Source: Chara braunii (Eukaryota > Streptophyta > Charophyceae > Charales > Characeae). Taken from it: DNA of 64,000 nt. Below are positions 44,056 to 54,655 of the stretch, one piece after another; the first letter of the stretch is position 1; each line of letters starts with the position of its first letter. The stretch covers positions 62,150 through 126,149 of the forward strand of contig BFEA01000656.1 of the NCBI GenBank assembly GCA_003427395.1, in the 5' to 3' direction. Below the pieces are notes generated by a model that saw nothing but the letters and a program-made list of their open reading frames with translations, did not search any database and was not told where the DNA came from. Made by a program: the position numbers and the translations under genes.

Positions 44056-44628
44056 ACCTTGAGATATATTATCACCATTTTATTTTATTTTGTTTAAGGG
44101 CGATGGCCTTGAGATTTTTTTTTTATTATTATTATTTTTTTTAATCAAAAGGGGCCTGGTGCCCAAGGCTCATATTATGCTCCAAAATAGTGGTCCTTGA
44201 GGCCGGGGTCCTCACAGTCTACCCGGTAGTCCATTCATTCTTCTGGGAGCCTTACCCAGTGTTCGCTTTTTACAGGACCCAAAGGGACCCGGCTATCCAA
44301 AAGAGAGTTCCTATCTCCTACGCAATAGATTGAAAGACAAAACTCAGCAACATTTCCCCAACATTAAGTGACCAGTACTTACTACTTCTCCTACCAGTCT
44401 CTCTCCTACTATCATGAAACCAAATGTATTCCAAAGAAACCAAATCACCGATACCCAGCAAAATCCCTACTCAAAAATATGAATAAAGAATATGAAAATC
44501 TAGTGATCCAGGCCACCTGATATCAACTACGGAGGCCTTAAAAGGATATCAGAAGCTGGTCTAAATCGGCCAGCACCCAAGAGGGCTAAAAAGACCAAAA
44601 CAAATTACCATCAATATCTTAAGCAAAA

Positions 44629-47600
44629 TTAAGCAAGCCACTTGGCCACCACACACCTTTCGCCATCTGTTATTGCAGCCAGGAAATCCTCCCTGGCCCA
44701 GACTTTTTTAAACCAGCTTATGCCTTTTCCAAAACATCTGGTCGCTCTCTTCCATTCTGCCAAAATAGTCAATCTGAGGGACTGCTTTACCATTACTCTC
44801 TGTTGATGAAAGGGAAGGATCTGGTCCTTGAAAACCGCCGAATTTCTTACCTTCCAAATCACTTCCATGATAATACCACGGACGACCAAAGCCACATACT
44901 CCCAGTCCTTTTGTAGCTCTTCCATCTTTTCTTGCAATGCCAGAAGTATCCAATCAACGGTCCAAGGCCATTTCTGTCCTACCACATCTTCCCACTGTAT
45001 TTTCCACCACCTCCACAGTTCCTCAGAGTGTGGACAGGCCAGCCAGATATGATTTGTCGTTTCCCAATGCCAACCACATCTCCTACATGTAACCTCAAGT
45101 TCCATTCCTCTGTTTCTCAGCCACATCGCCGAACTCGTGAGTTCCAGGGACTGGCTCCACATGAGACTAGCCTGTTTCTGGGAGGGTACTTTTCTCAGCA
45201 TGTTCCACAGTCTGGGGAAATCTGGAAGAGTTTTAGTGTCACCATGAGTCTTGCGAAATCTACACACAGCTGTATCCAGTGGTTGGATCTTCCTTGCTCT
45301 GAGGTGGGCAATGCCTACTTTCGAAGAGTACTGGATCAGGGGGAATAGGCTTCCTCTCTTATCCTTCCATCCGTACAACAGTGGATCAACAATGTAGTCA
45401 GCCGCCAAACCTTCCAGTAGGATGGGGTTTTTACCACAGCTACCGTGTTCCCACACACGAACCTCAGACAGTTCATTGGTAGAACTGATTGTGGAGGACC
45501 CTTCTTTACTTAACTCCGTACCCAGCCCCTTCTTCCTATTCCTGAACCAGGTTTTCACTACCGTTCCTTGTCCTAGATCAGGGCCCAGGACTTTAATAAC
45601 CCTTGCTGCATCCTCCGGGTGGGCTAACCAAGTATTTGGTCCATATTCTGCCTCACCCTTCAACATGGTTTTCCAATGCACGGGAATAGCCTGTTTTAAA
45701 ATGTTGTAGTTATCTTGAATCTTCTGTAGTCTAGGGAGTTTTCAACGCAGGTCTTCAAGCGACATCCAGTTCTCTTTCTGGTTATCCCATATATGTTTAA
45801 TTAAGAAGACCCCTTTGCATATCCAAGATGTACTGAATTTCCCTGTATTGATAGGAATTAGCTTATTCTCAAACAGACATTGATTTAGAATCTCCAGTTT
45901 TGTCGCAGGATCATGCAGTTGGCCTGGTCTCACTTTCCTCCAAGCAAGTAGAATCCCAGCCCAAAGTTTAGATTTTATCCTTGTCCTCCATGTCTGGGAA
46001 ACCGCAAGATACTGCCATATGTTAGCTTGCTCGGGGAGGTTAAGCTCCTTACGCAGAATGTACTCCGCGAGGTCTTTCCATTGTTTGTGTATAGTGTCGA
46101 AACAAGCTTTAATGACCCATTTACAGAGGAGGGCGAAATTCTGGTCCCTGGGATCCAAAATACCCAACCCTCCGTCCTTCCTTGACTGACAGACCAGTTC
46201 CCAGGCTGCCTTAACAATAAAGCCTTAGTCCTCCGCCGCCGCAGGCTTCCATAGATACCGTGCTGCAGCCTGCTTAATCTTTGAATAAGCTTTGTCTCCC
46301 AGTGCATGAACCGATAATGGGAACCATAGTGTAGAGAGGGCCGCCGCTGACAAAGCAAGAGCTCTTCCGATAGCGGATAATCTATGGTTTCTCACCCAGC
46401 CATAAATTCTTGCACATACCTTTTCTTGCAGTATTAGGTCCTCACTGCGTGCACAATTAGAAAGTAAGACTTGGATCCCCAAGAGACGTTCCGAGGCGCC
46501 CAAGCCCACCCTCTTCAAACCCCAGTTCACACAAATAGTATACGGGGTAGGTAGCAGAAAGGAGGACTTATCCCAATTAATAGATGCCTCGGATAATATA
46601 CAATATTCATCTAGGATCGCCCTGAGTTGGTTAAGGGAATTCGGTGTATTCTCACATGCAATAGTGAGATCGTCAGCGATCGCACCCCCCTTCCAATGAA
46701 TGGAAGGGGGGATTGCCAAACCTCTTACGTCAGGGTTATGCCTAATGTTATCAAGAAGGATTTCTAGTTGCACTACAAAAAGCAACGGGGCCAAAGGGCA
46801 CCCTTGTCTCAGAGAGCGGGAAAGGCTGAATTCCTTTGACAATTTACCGTTTACCGAGACCACTGAACAGGCCCCCACATACATGGCCTTGACATATTGC
46901 AGGAAGATTGGGCCAAACCCCATGACTCTCAGAGTCGTGAAAACAAAGGGCCAACCGACTTTATCATAGGCCTTCTCCATATCAAGGAGAAGGGTAGCGA
47001 TGTTTCTCTTTTCTGTGGCTATAATGTCCAAGGCTTGGAGGGCAGCCATAATATTGTCAAAAATCGATCGGCCCTTCACAAAGGCCCCCTGTTCGGGTCC
47101 CACAATCTGCGGTAGAAACTCAGACAGTCGTATGGCCTGGGCCTTCGCCAAGATTTTATAAATCACGTTCAAAACCGATATGGGTCTATAGTTACGTACT
47201 TCTGCCTTATTCCCCTTTTTGTAAATAAGAGAAATATATCCTTTCTGAAAGCTTGTGGGGAATGTATTCCCATATCGCACTGAGTTATAAATTTCTCCTA
47301 TAAAAGGGGCAAATGCATCCCAACAATCCACATAGAGTTCTACAGGGAGCCCGTCCAAACCCGGACATTTCCCCTTTGCCATCTGCCTTGCTGCCCTGGC
47401 TAACTCCTCTTGGGAGAAGGGTTCTTCCAAGGCTTGTACCATCGTGGAGGTTAGTCTGGACCTAGATTTATTCCAGAACGTGCTATGTAAGGACAGGTCC
47501 GTTTCCGGCGTATCAAAAATTCTCCTTGTTGATACTATATCACTAAAGTAGGCAAACGCATGAGAGCACATTTTGTTGAGACCAGAGGAAGTATCTGCGT

Positions 47601-48819
47601 TTATGTCAAAGGGGTGGGACAGTTCCCTAATCAGAGATTTAGATTGTCGCAGGATCAAAGATCTAAAAGACAATTTAGTCATTCGATCATATCCCACAAT
47701 ACCCCTTACGTTCAGCCATTCCAACCACTCTGTCTGTCTTAGGATTTCCAATTTTTCAAGATCGCCAATTGCTATTCTTCTTTTTGCCGCCCAGTAGTAG
47801 TCTAGGAAAGGATCCCTTCCCATGTTGGCCTCAGCCTCCAAAATCTGATTTTTAATTTGCTGTTCTTTCCAGCTGCGGTTGACAGCTTTGAGTCTAGAAA
47901 AATTAATCATGGCCACACGAATTATATTTATACCGGTCTCCGCCCAATCCCTCTGATCCAAGAATAAGTCCTTAGCTGCATCCCAACTTCTCATTTGAGA
48001 TCTGATCCAGTCTTTAACCCCTTCATCCTTCAGATCATTAATGTTAAGTCTGAAGGGAGGACGCTCCTTCTCAATAGTATCATGAGAAACTATGTCCATG
48101 AGCACTGGGTAATGGTCAGAGAGATGAATCGAATCTACCTCAACCCAGCAACATCTATCCCATGGGCCCCCTCTCGCTAAAATAGCGTCCAATCTGCATC
48201 GAGGGGCTTCCGTATTCTTGGAGGGGCGTGGGCCATACCACGTATAGCCACTTGAGTCTGGGTTCAGGCCTCTAAATACATCATGTAACGCTTCCATAAA
48301 GGTTCTCACTAAATCTGAGTCCGCTCTTGCTGGTCTATAAGTTAGAGAATCCAGACCCGGAACCAGGACTGTATTCCAATCCCCTAAAAGAATCAAATTT
48401 TCAACATCGGGGATAAAGCTGGGAAGGTTGCCTAGGAATTTGAGTCTTCGCTTGTAATCTACAGGGGCATACACTGACATAACAGCCCACTCTTCAGATC
48501 CAATCTCGAATTTAATCCAAGCCATCCTTCCCTCTGAATCCGCAAAGGAATCTGTAACCACAACATCAAGATCCTTGGAGATCAGAACTGCAACCCCCCC
48601 TCTGGTCCCCTCTGACGGGGACCAGATTTGTGGGCCATCCCACAGTGCTACCGCGTCATTCAGTTTTTCTGCGTTCAACTTTGTTTCTTGAAGCCCTAAA
48701 ATCTGAATGTTAGCCTTATGGACCCACGATCGTAGTCTGGACCTCTTGAGTCTGTTGGTCGTATCGCCTAAACCACGTATGTTCCAAGAGGCAATACGTA
48801 GTTTAGGCGGTAGGACCAT
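44629..48819 (-). pseudogene. LINE ORF2: APE endonuclease, reverse transcriptase, zf-RVT; two in-frame stops
   Basis: The frame runs about 1,396 codons with no frameshift, broken only by TAA at 46,225-46,227 and TGA at 45,742-45,744. Endonuclease (residues about 5-235): IASWNIRGLG, LQETKL, SVYAPVDYKRR, LLGDWN, RLDAI, LSDHYPV. Reverse transcriptase (about 470-760): CPGLDGLPVELY, NYRPISVLNVIYK, QGAFVKGRSIFDN, LLLDMEKAYDKV, SLRQGCPLAPLLF and the catalytic IADDL near residue 712. Near residue 1,240 a zf-RVT zinc motif reads CRRCGWHWETTNHIWLACPH. The catalytic residues of both enzymes are present. Role: nicking of the target and target-primed reverse transcription. The start overlaps the end of ORF1. 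Confidence 0.93.
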
Positions 48820-51486
48820 CAGGTCTCATACCGCCATCACATTGGATTTGGCTTGAATTTCTCTGCTCCTGTACTGGCCCAGGCTGGAGGTCCCTGATTG
48901 AGTTCATCCTTATACCCAGATTCTTTACTGCCAACAGCATCTGGGACACCTGGTCGCTCGAGAGGCGAGTAGAGATACCGACATGTTTGATCCAGTCCGT
49001 AACCACTTGCCCCGTTCTTCCTAACGGGAGCTGCAAAGCAGAAATAGCTTCCGTCCGGTCTGACAGAAAGTCTTGTAACGGGAACCAGTGAACACGAAGC
49101 TCACTCCATTTTTCGAAGGTTTCATTAATGGATTTGATCCCCAGAAAAACAAAGTAGAAAATAATAGGAGGGCCCTTTTCTTTTAGGGATAAATACCGAC
49201 TAACTTTCATAGTGGGCAGGATGGACACTGATCCGGTATGGTTGAGGACGTGTCTTTTCGTCAGATCTAACACTTCCTCATCAGTCGGAGAGGATTTAAC
49301 TTGAAACGTTGGAATTTCCAGGACGTCATTGGGCAGTGTTTTGGTCAAGACCATTGTTCCCAATGGGGTATCGGAGCAAATCAGTGGGGAGAGGAAGCTT
49401 TTCGCAGGGCCTTCGACTTTGTCAGTTTTGGATAGTGTTCTCATGGGCCCTGCGAACGGCAGTTGTTTACTAGTCCCCTGATATTGGATCGTACGTTTTC
49501 GAGGCTTGGATAAGTCCCTGGGGGAGGGGCTGTCTATCCCTCCGTTGCCATGCGCGTCAAAGGATACACAAGCCCCTCCCTCAAGATTCGTTCTAGTCTT
49601 TTTCGCTGGGGAGCCGTCCAAGCACGCCTCATGAAAGCATCTGTCTCCTTTTTGCAGCACACTTCGACTGAGCCACCCAGCGGTCTTCGCCCTTAGGCGC
49701 GGGAGAGAGTGGGTGGACAGGCTAGAACCCAACTCGAAGATAGTATTCTCATAAACTCTGAACGTGCCAAAGGAGGATGACTCCCCCCCTTCTGGCAATT
49801 TTTGGGGGGTGTGATGTTCGAATTCTCCCACTTTCTCCCCCAGAACCCCAAGCAAGTCTTCGTCTGAATCTTCTTCCTCTCCCTGACTATCCTGCTCATC
49901 GCTCTTTTCCGTATCCACGTCTTCATTTCCATCAGACATTTCCTTCGGGCCTTGTACGTCTTCTAAATCCTCATTGGTAAGGATGAAATTACCTGGGGGA
50001 GTGACTTTCTCCCCGGGTTTCTCTAACTCCCTGTCAGGTTCTGGACTCTCACTTATTCCTGAGAGATCTTCTACCATCTTCGTTCCTTCTGAGTTAGACC
50101 CGGATGTACGTTTACGCCTCATAATCAAAATTTCCCCCATTTCATCATCCTTCTACTCCTCTTCCATATCAGTTCTTTCTTCGTCCATCAGGTCAGTCTT
50201 CTTACCGCTTTCCTCCAAGCCCTTCTCCAGAGGATCAGCCCCGTCCGGGAAGCCAGGTTTGCGCATTTTATCCCCTGACTGTCTGTCCCCCCCTCTTTCC
50301 TCTGACCCTGGTCTTGTGCATGCTGATCCTTATCGTTCCCTGGATTCTTGGGTATATACGCCATTTTCTGGCCTCCTTTCCACACCAATATCTGCCAAGA
50401 ATTGCCTGTTTTGCCAGGGGAATCATTGTGTTCGTCCGGCTGGGGCTGTTTATTTCCTTCATCCTCTTTCTGCTTCTCCTTCTCTTTCTCCCTCTCCTTC
50501 TCTTTCTCCCTCTCCTTCCCCTTGTTCCGAGGCTGATTGTTTCCTTCCTTCTCCGCCTGACTCTTTTCCCTCGATTTCCACGGCCTCTCATTTCTTCTTC
50601 CATTTTTGGGACAGTCAGGATCATCTTCTGCATGGAAATACCTTTTGCATCGGGAGCACCATGGTGTCCCTGCACAAGCCACTTCGATATCGACCGAGCC
50701 AAATTCTGATAAATCTATTGTGAGATAAGGCTTGTATCGAAATCTGGCCCAAGTGGCCAGATCGAACCAAATGTTCAAAAACCCCGGAGAGCAGGGTTCC
50801 TTGAACGCAGGGTAAGTTTTTAAGATGGTGCCGAAAGCCGCTTCCACCGCTTCTTTGAGCACTGGAAGGGCTGACACTGGGATTTGTAGGCATCTAATAC
50901 AAAAAAACTGGAAGCGCATCGCCTCTCTCCACTCGTGAAGTTGATTTTCGTTCATCCACGGTTGGAACGAAATTTCATACGTCTTACCATCTAAAAAGAC
51001 GGTGTCATTTCCTTTCCTCAGCATGAATGTCGAAATCTGATTCGAAGTCGACACATATGTGATCAGATTTCGGCATTCATTATGAAATAGACCCCTCCTC
51101 GGCGGCACATTTATAAGTCTACTGTTCGCCCACCCATCTTCAGAAGTACGAATAAGCCGTTTTTTATCGTCAATGGGAAGGGAGGTAGACTCATCCCCGA
51201 ACAAAACAGTGACCGCATGCTCCTTTAACCACTCCACCTGGACTCTCAATACCTCGGGATCCATCGTGATTTTGACATAATCATCCCCTCTTTCCACTTT
51301 GCTCGGGTTCGAAGGAGGGGCCAGGTGTTTTGGTAATAGCCCGTCTGCATAACATGCGCTCAAGAAGCCTCTTATCCTCTGTTTATCAGCATCGGACAGC
51401 CGGGGGGATGGAGGGTAGGTGGGGGGTGAAGGGGAGGGAGGGGGAGGGTGGCCGTCCGGAGTTGAAGCATGGGCATTATTTTCCAT
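48803..51486 (-). pseudogene. LINE ORF1: RNA-binding protein with CCHC-type zinc knuckle; one frameshift, one stop
   Basis: The frame starts at MENNAHAST (an in-frame ATG further up at 51,537 is possible). A proline-rich N-terminus leads to a conserved domain with VEWLKEHAVTVLF and LRKGNDTVFLDGKTYEI, then a zinc knuckle CSRCKRYFHAEDDPDC (C-x2-C-x4-H-x6-C) and a Lys/Glu-rich segment. A one-base loss in the C7 run at 50,287-50,293 (G-run on the coding strand) shifts the frame; the next frame reads MRKPGFPDGADPLEKGLEE, meets a TAG near 50,161 and then continues open to 48,803. The original protein was about 890 residues. ORF1 proteins of such LINEs coat the element RNA. Confidence 0.85.
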
Positions 51487-52277
51487 GACCACCCAATCGT
51501 GAATCCAAAACAAGTTTCGGACCCTAATCAAAGCCACAAAGTATATTCAAATCGAAAGAGGGAGTACAATCAAAGAATCAAAGAATCGAATAAAACGAGC
51601 TAAGAAATAAATTTAGATAAATACCGTCAGTCTCCGAGGCATATATATTAGGGAAAAGTCAATACGTGTTCTCCTCCCTTATACCTGGACAAGATTCATG
51701 ATGACAGCGCCACTGACCGCAGAACCCAAGGTAGAAGCCGATCATTCGAATAGAAGAGCCACGAACGGCGACCAACTTCAAGAAATCAGCGAAGTCAATC
51801 GACGAGCGATATTTTCCCATCCACAAAGTTCGCGCTCATGCATAGCTGATAGCGGTTAGCAGGGGGAAGTAGCATCTCCCTCTCCTGAGAATCCCGGCTC
51901 CTCCCAGGCATAGGCTGCTTCCTGCCCTTTGGTCTTCCCAAAGGGAAACGCAGTACACTGCATACCACGCGGAAGCCAGAGAGCACATCCTCACATCGTA
52001 GGCAAGCTCCACCGGCTGTGCACCTCTCGCGTCAAGGGCGCTTTAGACATCGCGCTATCGGCCGACCACGCCCTTGAACACCGACATATAATCCCCCGCG
52101 CTTGCGCCAAAATTAGCGCAGACATTAGCGCGTAGTCTTAGCGCATCTAAGCGACTCCAACCGACGCGGCCACCTTGAGATATTATCATAGGACTCGCCA
52201 GCCCAGCTAAATTCAATGTTTAATCTGACAGGGTGGCCTTCTCAGCCCAGAGTGTCCTCACTGGCTTCAGAAAACGC

Positions 52278-52389
52278 CTACCGTCTTCCCCCGAATAGAA
52301 CGTACGGCTATTATAGTTGTATTTGGGGCAACTTTCAATCTAGATTTCAGGAACAATAACCGTACTTTCCATTCCGGGGAAGAAGGTAG
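52278..52389. mobile_element. MITE family 1, reference copy
   Basis: CTACCGTCTTCCCCCGAAT opens the element and the inverse ATTCCGGGGAAGAAGGTAG closes it; the arms match over about 32 bp (left continues GAACGTACGGCTATT) and the whole 112 bp is nearly palindromic. Confidence 0.88.
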
Positions 52390-52603
52390 CAGCCACAACC
52401 CTATCCCAAAGCCATAGCCCATCACAAAAAGAGAAAGTGCAAATCTCGTTTTTTTTGGGCCCCCGCCAGCCTCAGGGCATGTTTGTTCTGACAAATATCA
52501 ATATGATGGGATGGGCAGACTGGCAAAGGAGCAGAAGAACTGGAGGGAAGAGAAAGTCGGGGATGGTTTCTTAGCGCCTGGGGTCAGAAAAGTCGCATAG
52601 GAC

Positions 52604-52742
52604 GTACTCACACTAGCACTCTTTTACTTATTCCTGGACAGCACTTTTTTACTTATTCCTGGACGGAATTAGAGCCAGATGCATATACAGGTCAGGCCGT
52701 AAATGCATTCAGATGCATTTATGATACTGCTAGTGTGAGTAC
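52604..52742. mobile_element. MITE family 4
   Basis: GTACTCACACTAGCA and its exact inverse TGCTAGTGTGAGTAC bound 139 bp. The interior has a short tandem duplication (TTTTACTTATTCCTGGAC) and AT-rich palindromic sequence. A related partial end (CTAGTGTGAATATGCCC) lies near 31,665. Confidence 0.8.
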
Positions 52743-53458
52743 CCCCTAGTCAGGAGTGCAAACAACGGGGGGAATCACACTGTCACCATAGTAACTGGGC
52801 CCCAGACCACCACGAACAACTCGCGACGGTCTATATCAAAGGCTGTGATATAAAGGGAGGTGCGGTGGGATTGAGAGTTGCGCAGAATCAAGGGAGAGAG
52901 AGGGGGGGGGAAAGGGGGGGGGGGGGTTACAAAAANAAACAGAGTTGTTCTTAGACATATTGTTAGAGGCTGAGGTTGGGCAGGCCCAAGGGGTAAGGTG
53001 GGTCATAACTGGCCTCTGCCATGGTAATGAAGGAAGGAAACTCGGGTGACACCCGTTGCTTAATTGAGTTGTCTCCTCACAGGTAGGGCTAGTTTTCGAA
53101 GCGGAACTGGCGCCCAAGGAGGTGAAGGAGTCCTACGTAGAGCTATTTTCGATGTCCGACTTGACAGTTTTCAACCGGACGCTGGACCCGTTTCCCAGCA
53201 AGTGCTGCTCCCCACAAATAGAACGGAGCCATCTAGACAACACACTCCAACCCAAGGGATTCTCATACCCATCCCCTGGGTACTTGGCAGTTCATGATGA
53301 TGTTAAAAAAAAAAAAAAAGGTTATAAAATAATTAAATTACAAATATGTTAAGAAAAACAAACAAATAGTAAAACACCACGGACGTTCAAGGTCAGGTCA
53401 TTTAACCGTTACTCTATCTAGAAGAATCACAACAACATATTCATATATACATAATACA
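52743..53458. other. No recognisable gene; G-runs and one N
   Basis: G-rich runs lie at 52,902-52,926 next to a single N at 52,936, and a poly-A run at 53,305. CGAATAGAA-like and GTCCCCAC-like pieces near 53,180-53,235 resemble sequence next to the MITE at 6,150, suggesting another dispersed repeat. Confidence 0.4.
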
Positions 53459-53463
53459 GCCTC

Positions 53464-53575
53464 CTGATGAATCGGTGAAACTCCGACGAAACAGTTCGTC
53501 ACAGTGCCTAGTTTGTTGTCCTCTTCTCCCTCTCTGCCTGCGGTTTACCGGGCAGCTCTGTTTGACGATATATAC
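53464..53575 (+). repeat. Hammerhead-type repeat, copy d
   Basis: CTGATGA at 53,464 is followed by stem II (ATCGG/CCGAC, one mismatched closing pair), GAAACAGTTCGTC and the full 3' flank to GACGATATATA. The upstream arms that would form stems I and III are missing, so it is a 5'-truncated copy. Confidence 0.75.
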
Positions 53576-53589
53576 ATATTATATTTAAG

Positions 53590-53697
53590 TGTATATATCG
53601 TCGAACAGCAACTGGCCGGTAAACCGTAGGCAGAGAAGGGGAAGAGGACAACACACGAGGGGCTGTAGCAAACTGTTTCGTCGGAGTTTCACCGAAC
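53590..53697 (-). repeat. Hammerhead-type repeat, copy e
   Basis: Inverse of the preceding copy: minus strand reads TCGGTGAAACTCCGACGAAA followed by the conserved 3' flank. The core CUGAUGA is lost. Copies d and e face each other and could pair over about 100 bp. Confidence 0.75.
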
Positions 53698-53724
53698 ATA
53701 TTTAATACATATGCATAAATGTTT

Positions 53725-53810
53725 TGCTGGGTTGTGATGGGGTGTGAACCGACAGTCTGTAGAGTTTTCCATCTGGTGTGGGTGAGTGATAGTCTGCTTT
53801 GATTATCGTC
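53725..53810 (-). repeat. SINE body fragment
   Basis: On the minus strand it matches the body of the tRNA-headed element at 15,303-15,660 (AGACTATCACTCACCC, AGATGGAAAACTCTACAGAC, GTCGGTTCACACCCCATCAC). Confidence 0.7.
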
Positions 53811-53859
53811 ACAGATACCTTGAGAGCAGTGGTTGGTGGTCCCCACCACCTCAGAGGGG

Positions 53860-54078
53860 TATCAGTAGTCGGGCAGTCGTTGATGCTTAACCACAACCGG
53901 GGTTAAGGTCGCTTATCACTTACAGAGTAAGCAGTAAGGGGATTCTGCAGGCTGTTGAGGGTTCAGCCTGCTGACGAGTCGGTGAAACGCCGACGAAACA
54001 GTTTGCCACAGCCCCTCGTTTGTTGTCCTCTTCCATCTCTCTGCCGACGGTTTACCGGGCAGCTCTGTTTGACGATAT
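53860..54078 (+). repeat. Hammerhead-type repeat, copy f (most complete)
   Basis: It starts with GGTATCAG, continues through GGGCAGTCGTTGATGCTTAA, CCACAACCGGGGTTAAGGT and GGGGATTCTGCAGGCTGTTG, contains the complete ribozyme at 53,947-54,006 and ends with CGGTTTACCGGGCAGCTC and GACGATATA. GGTATCAG resembles the tRNA-Met primer-binding site of plant LTR elements, which is suggestive only. Confidence 0.75.
53947..54006 (+). ncRNA. Type III hammerhead ribozyme
   Basis: All conserved parts occur in order. Stem III 5' strand GCAGGCUGU is at 53,947-53,955; the cleavage-site residue U is at 53,956 (triplet GUU). Stem I is a small hairpin, arms around GUUCAG, with a G-G mismatch at its base. The core CUGACGA is at 53,971-53,977; stem II is GUCGG (loop UGAAACG) CCGAC at 53,978-53,994; GAA is at 53,995-53,997; stem III 3' strand ACAGUUUGC is at 53,998-54,006. 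Stem III pairs over nine positions (two G-U). Self-cleavage would fall after 53,956. The stem I mismatch and the GUU triplet may lower activity. Confidence 0.8.
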
Positions 54079-54083
54079 ACTGT

Positions 54084-54190
54084 ATTACTGTTTCGTCGGA
54101 GTTTCACGGAGTCATCAGGAGGCTGAACCCTCTACATCCGATTGTGGTCAAGCATCAATGACTGCCCAACAACTGATACCTTGAGGTGGG
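54084..54190 (-). repeat. Hammerhead-type repeat, copy g
   Basis: On the minus strand it reads GGTATCAGTTGTTGGGCAGT, then GCTTGACCACAATCGG, the cleavage triplet GUA, a perfect stem I (GAGG/CCUC around GUUCAG), CUGAUGA, a damaged stem II (CUCCG against CCGAC) and GAAACAGUA. Stem III pairs over only three bases. Stem I here shows what the intact family probably had. Confidence 0.75.
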
Positions 54191-54582
54191 CACCAACAAC
54201 TACCCCCAAGGTACCTATATATAAATTGCGACGGCCTTCATATATCAACGTGGAACTGACCGCCCCAGGTAATTCAAGAATTTATTTCACCAAATCCATC
54301 CATCTGGATTGGAACTCGGGTCCGCACTTCAAAAAACAGTTAGTGGGTGTACCAACGGACGTAGGCCCGTTGATAATCACAACAATACCGTTAACTGATA
54401 GAAAAACCCTCTTGAGGAAAACCCGTGCGCTTCAACGAATCGATAACAGTAATTATCCGCTGGCCGGAGCACGCAGCGCTTTCTTTGGCGGGAAAACAGA
54501 AACCAACAAACGAGAAGAGATAGGAGTATCGACAGACCATCGACAAAGGAATATGACACCGGAGATTTGTATGGCAACCAGA

Positions 54583-54655
54583 GGTACAGTCTCCCCCCAA
54601 TACAGGCATAATGACCGTACCTTCTATTCGGGGGCAGACGGCAGCGTCCACTTAC
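54583..54655. repeat. MITE family 1 half copy
   Basis: The right-hand half is present: ATAATGACCGTACCTTC then TATTCGGGGGCAGACGGCAG. Confidence 0.6.

Larger units (their letters stand above)
44056..52188 (-). mobile_element. Nearly complete LINE (non-LTR retrotransposon)
   Basis: On the minus strand the order is 5' region (about 52,171-51,487), ORF1, ORF2 overlapping ORF1 by 17 bp, 3' UTR and A-rich tails at 44,143-44,115 and about 44,093-44,077. The flanks ACCTTGAGATATATTATCA (44,056-44,074) and ACCTTGAGATATTATCA (52,172-52,188) look like a target-site duplication with a 2-bp difference. Total length is about 8.1 kb. Damage is limited to one frameshift and three in-frame stops, so the insertion is fairly young. 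Confidence 0.85.

Noticed and set aside
45742-46227. Stop-codon recoding in LINE ORF2
   Set aside because: Three different stop codons without conserved context, and a frameshift in ORF1, point to decay and not programmed read-through.
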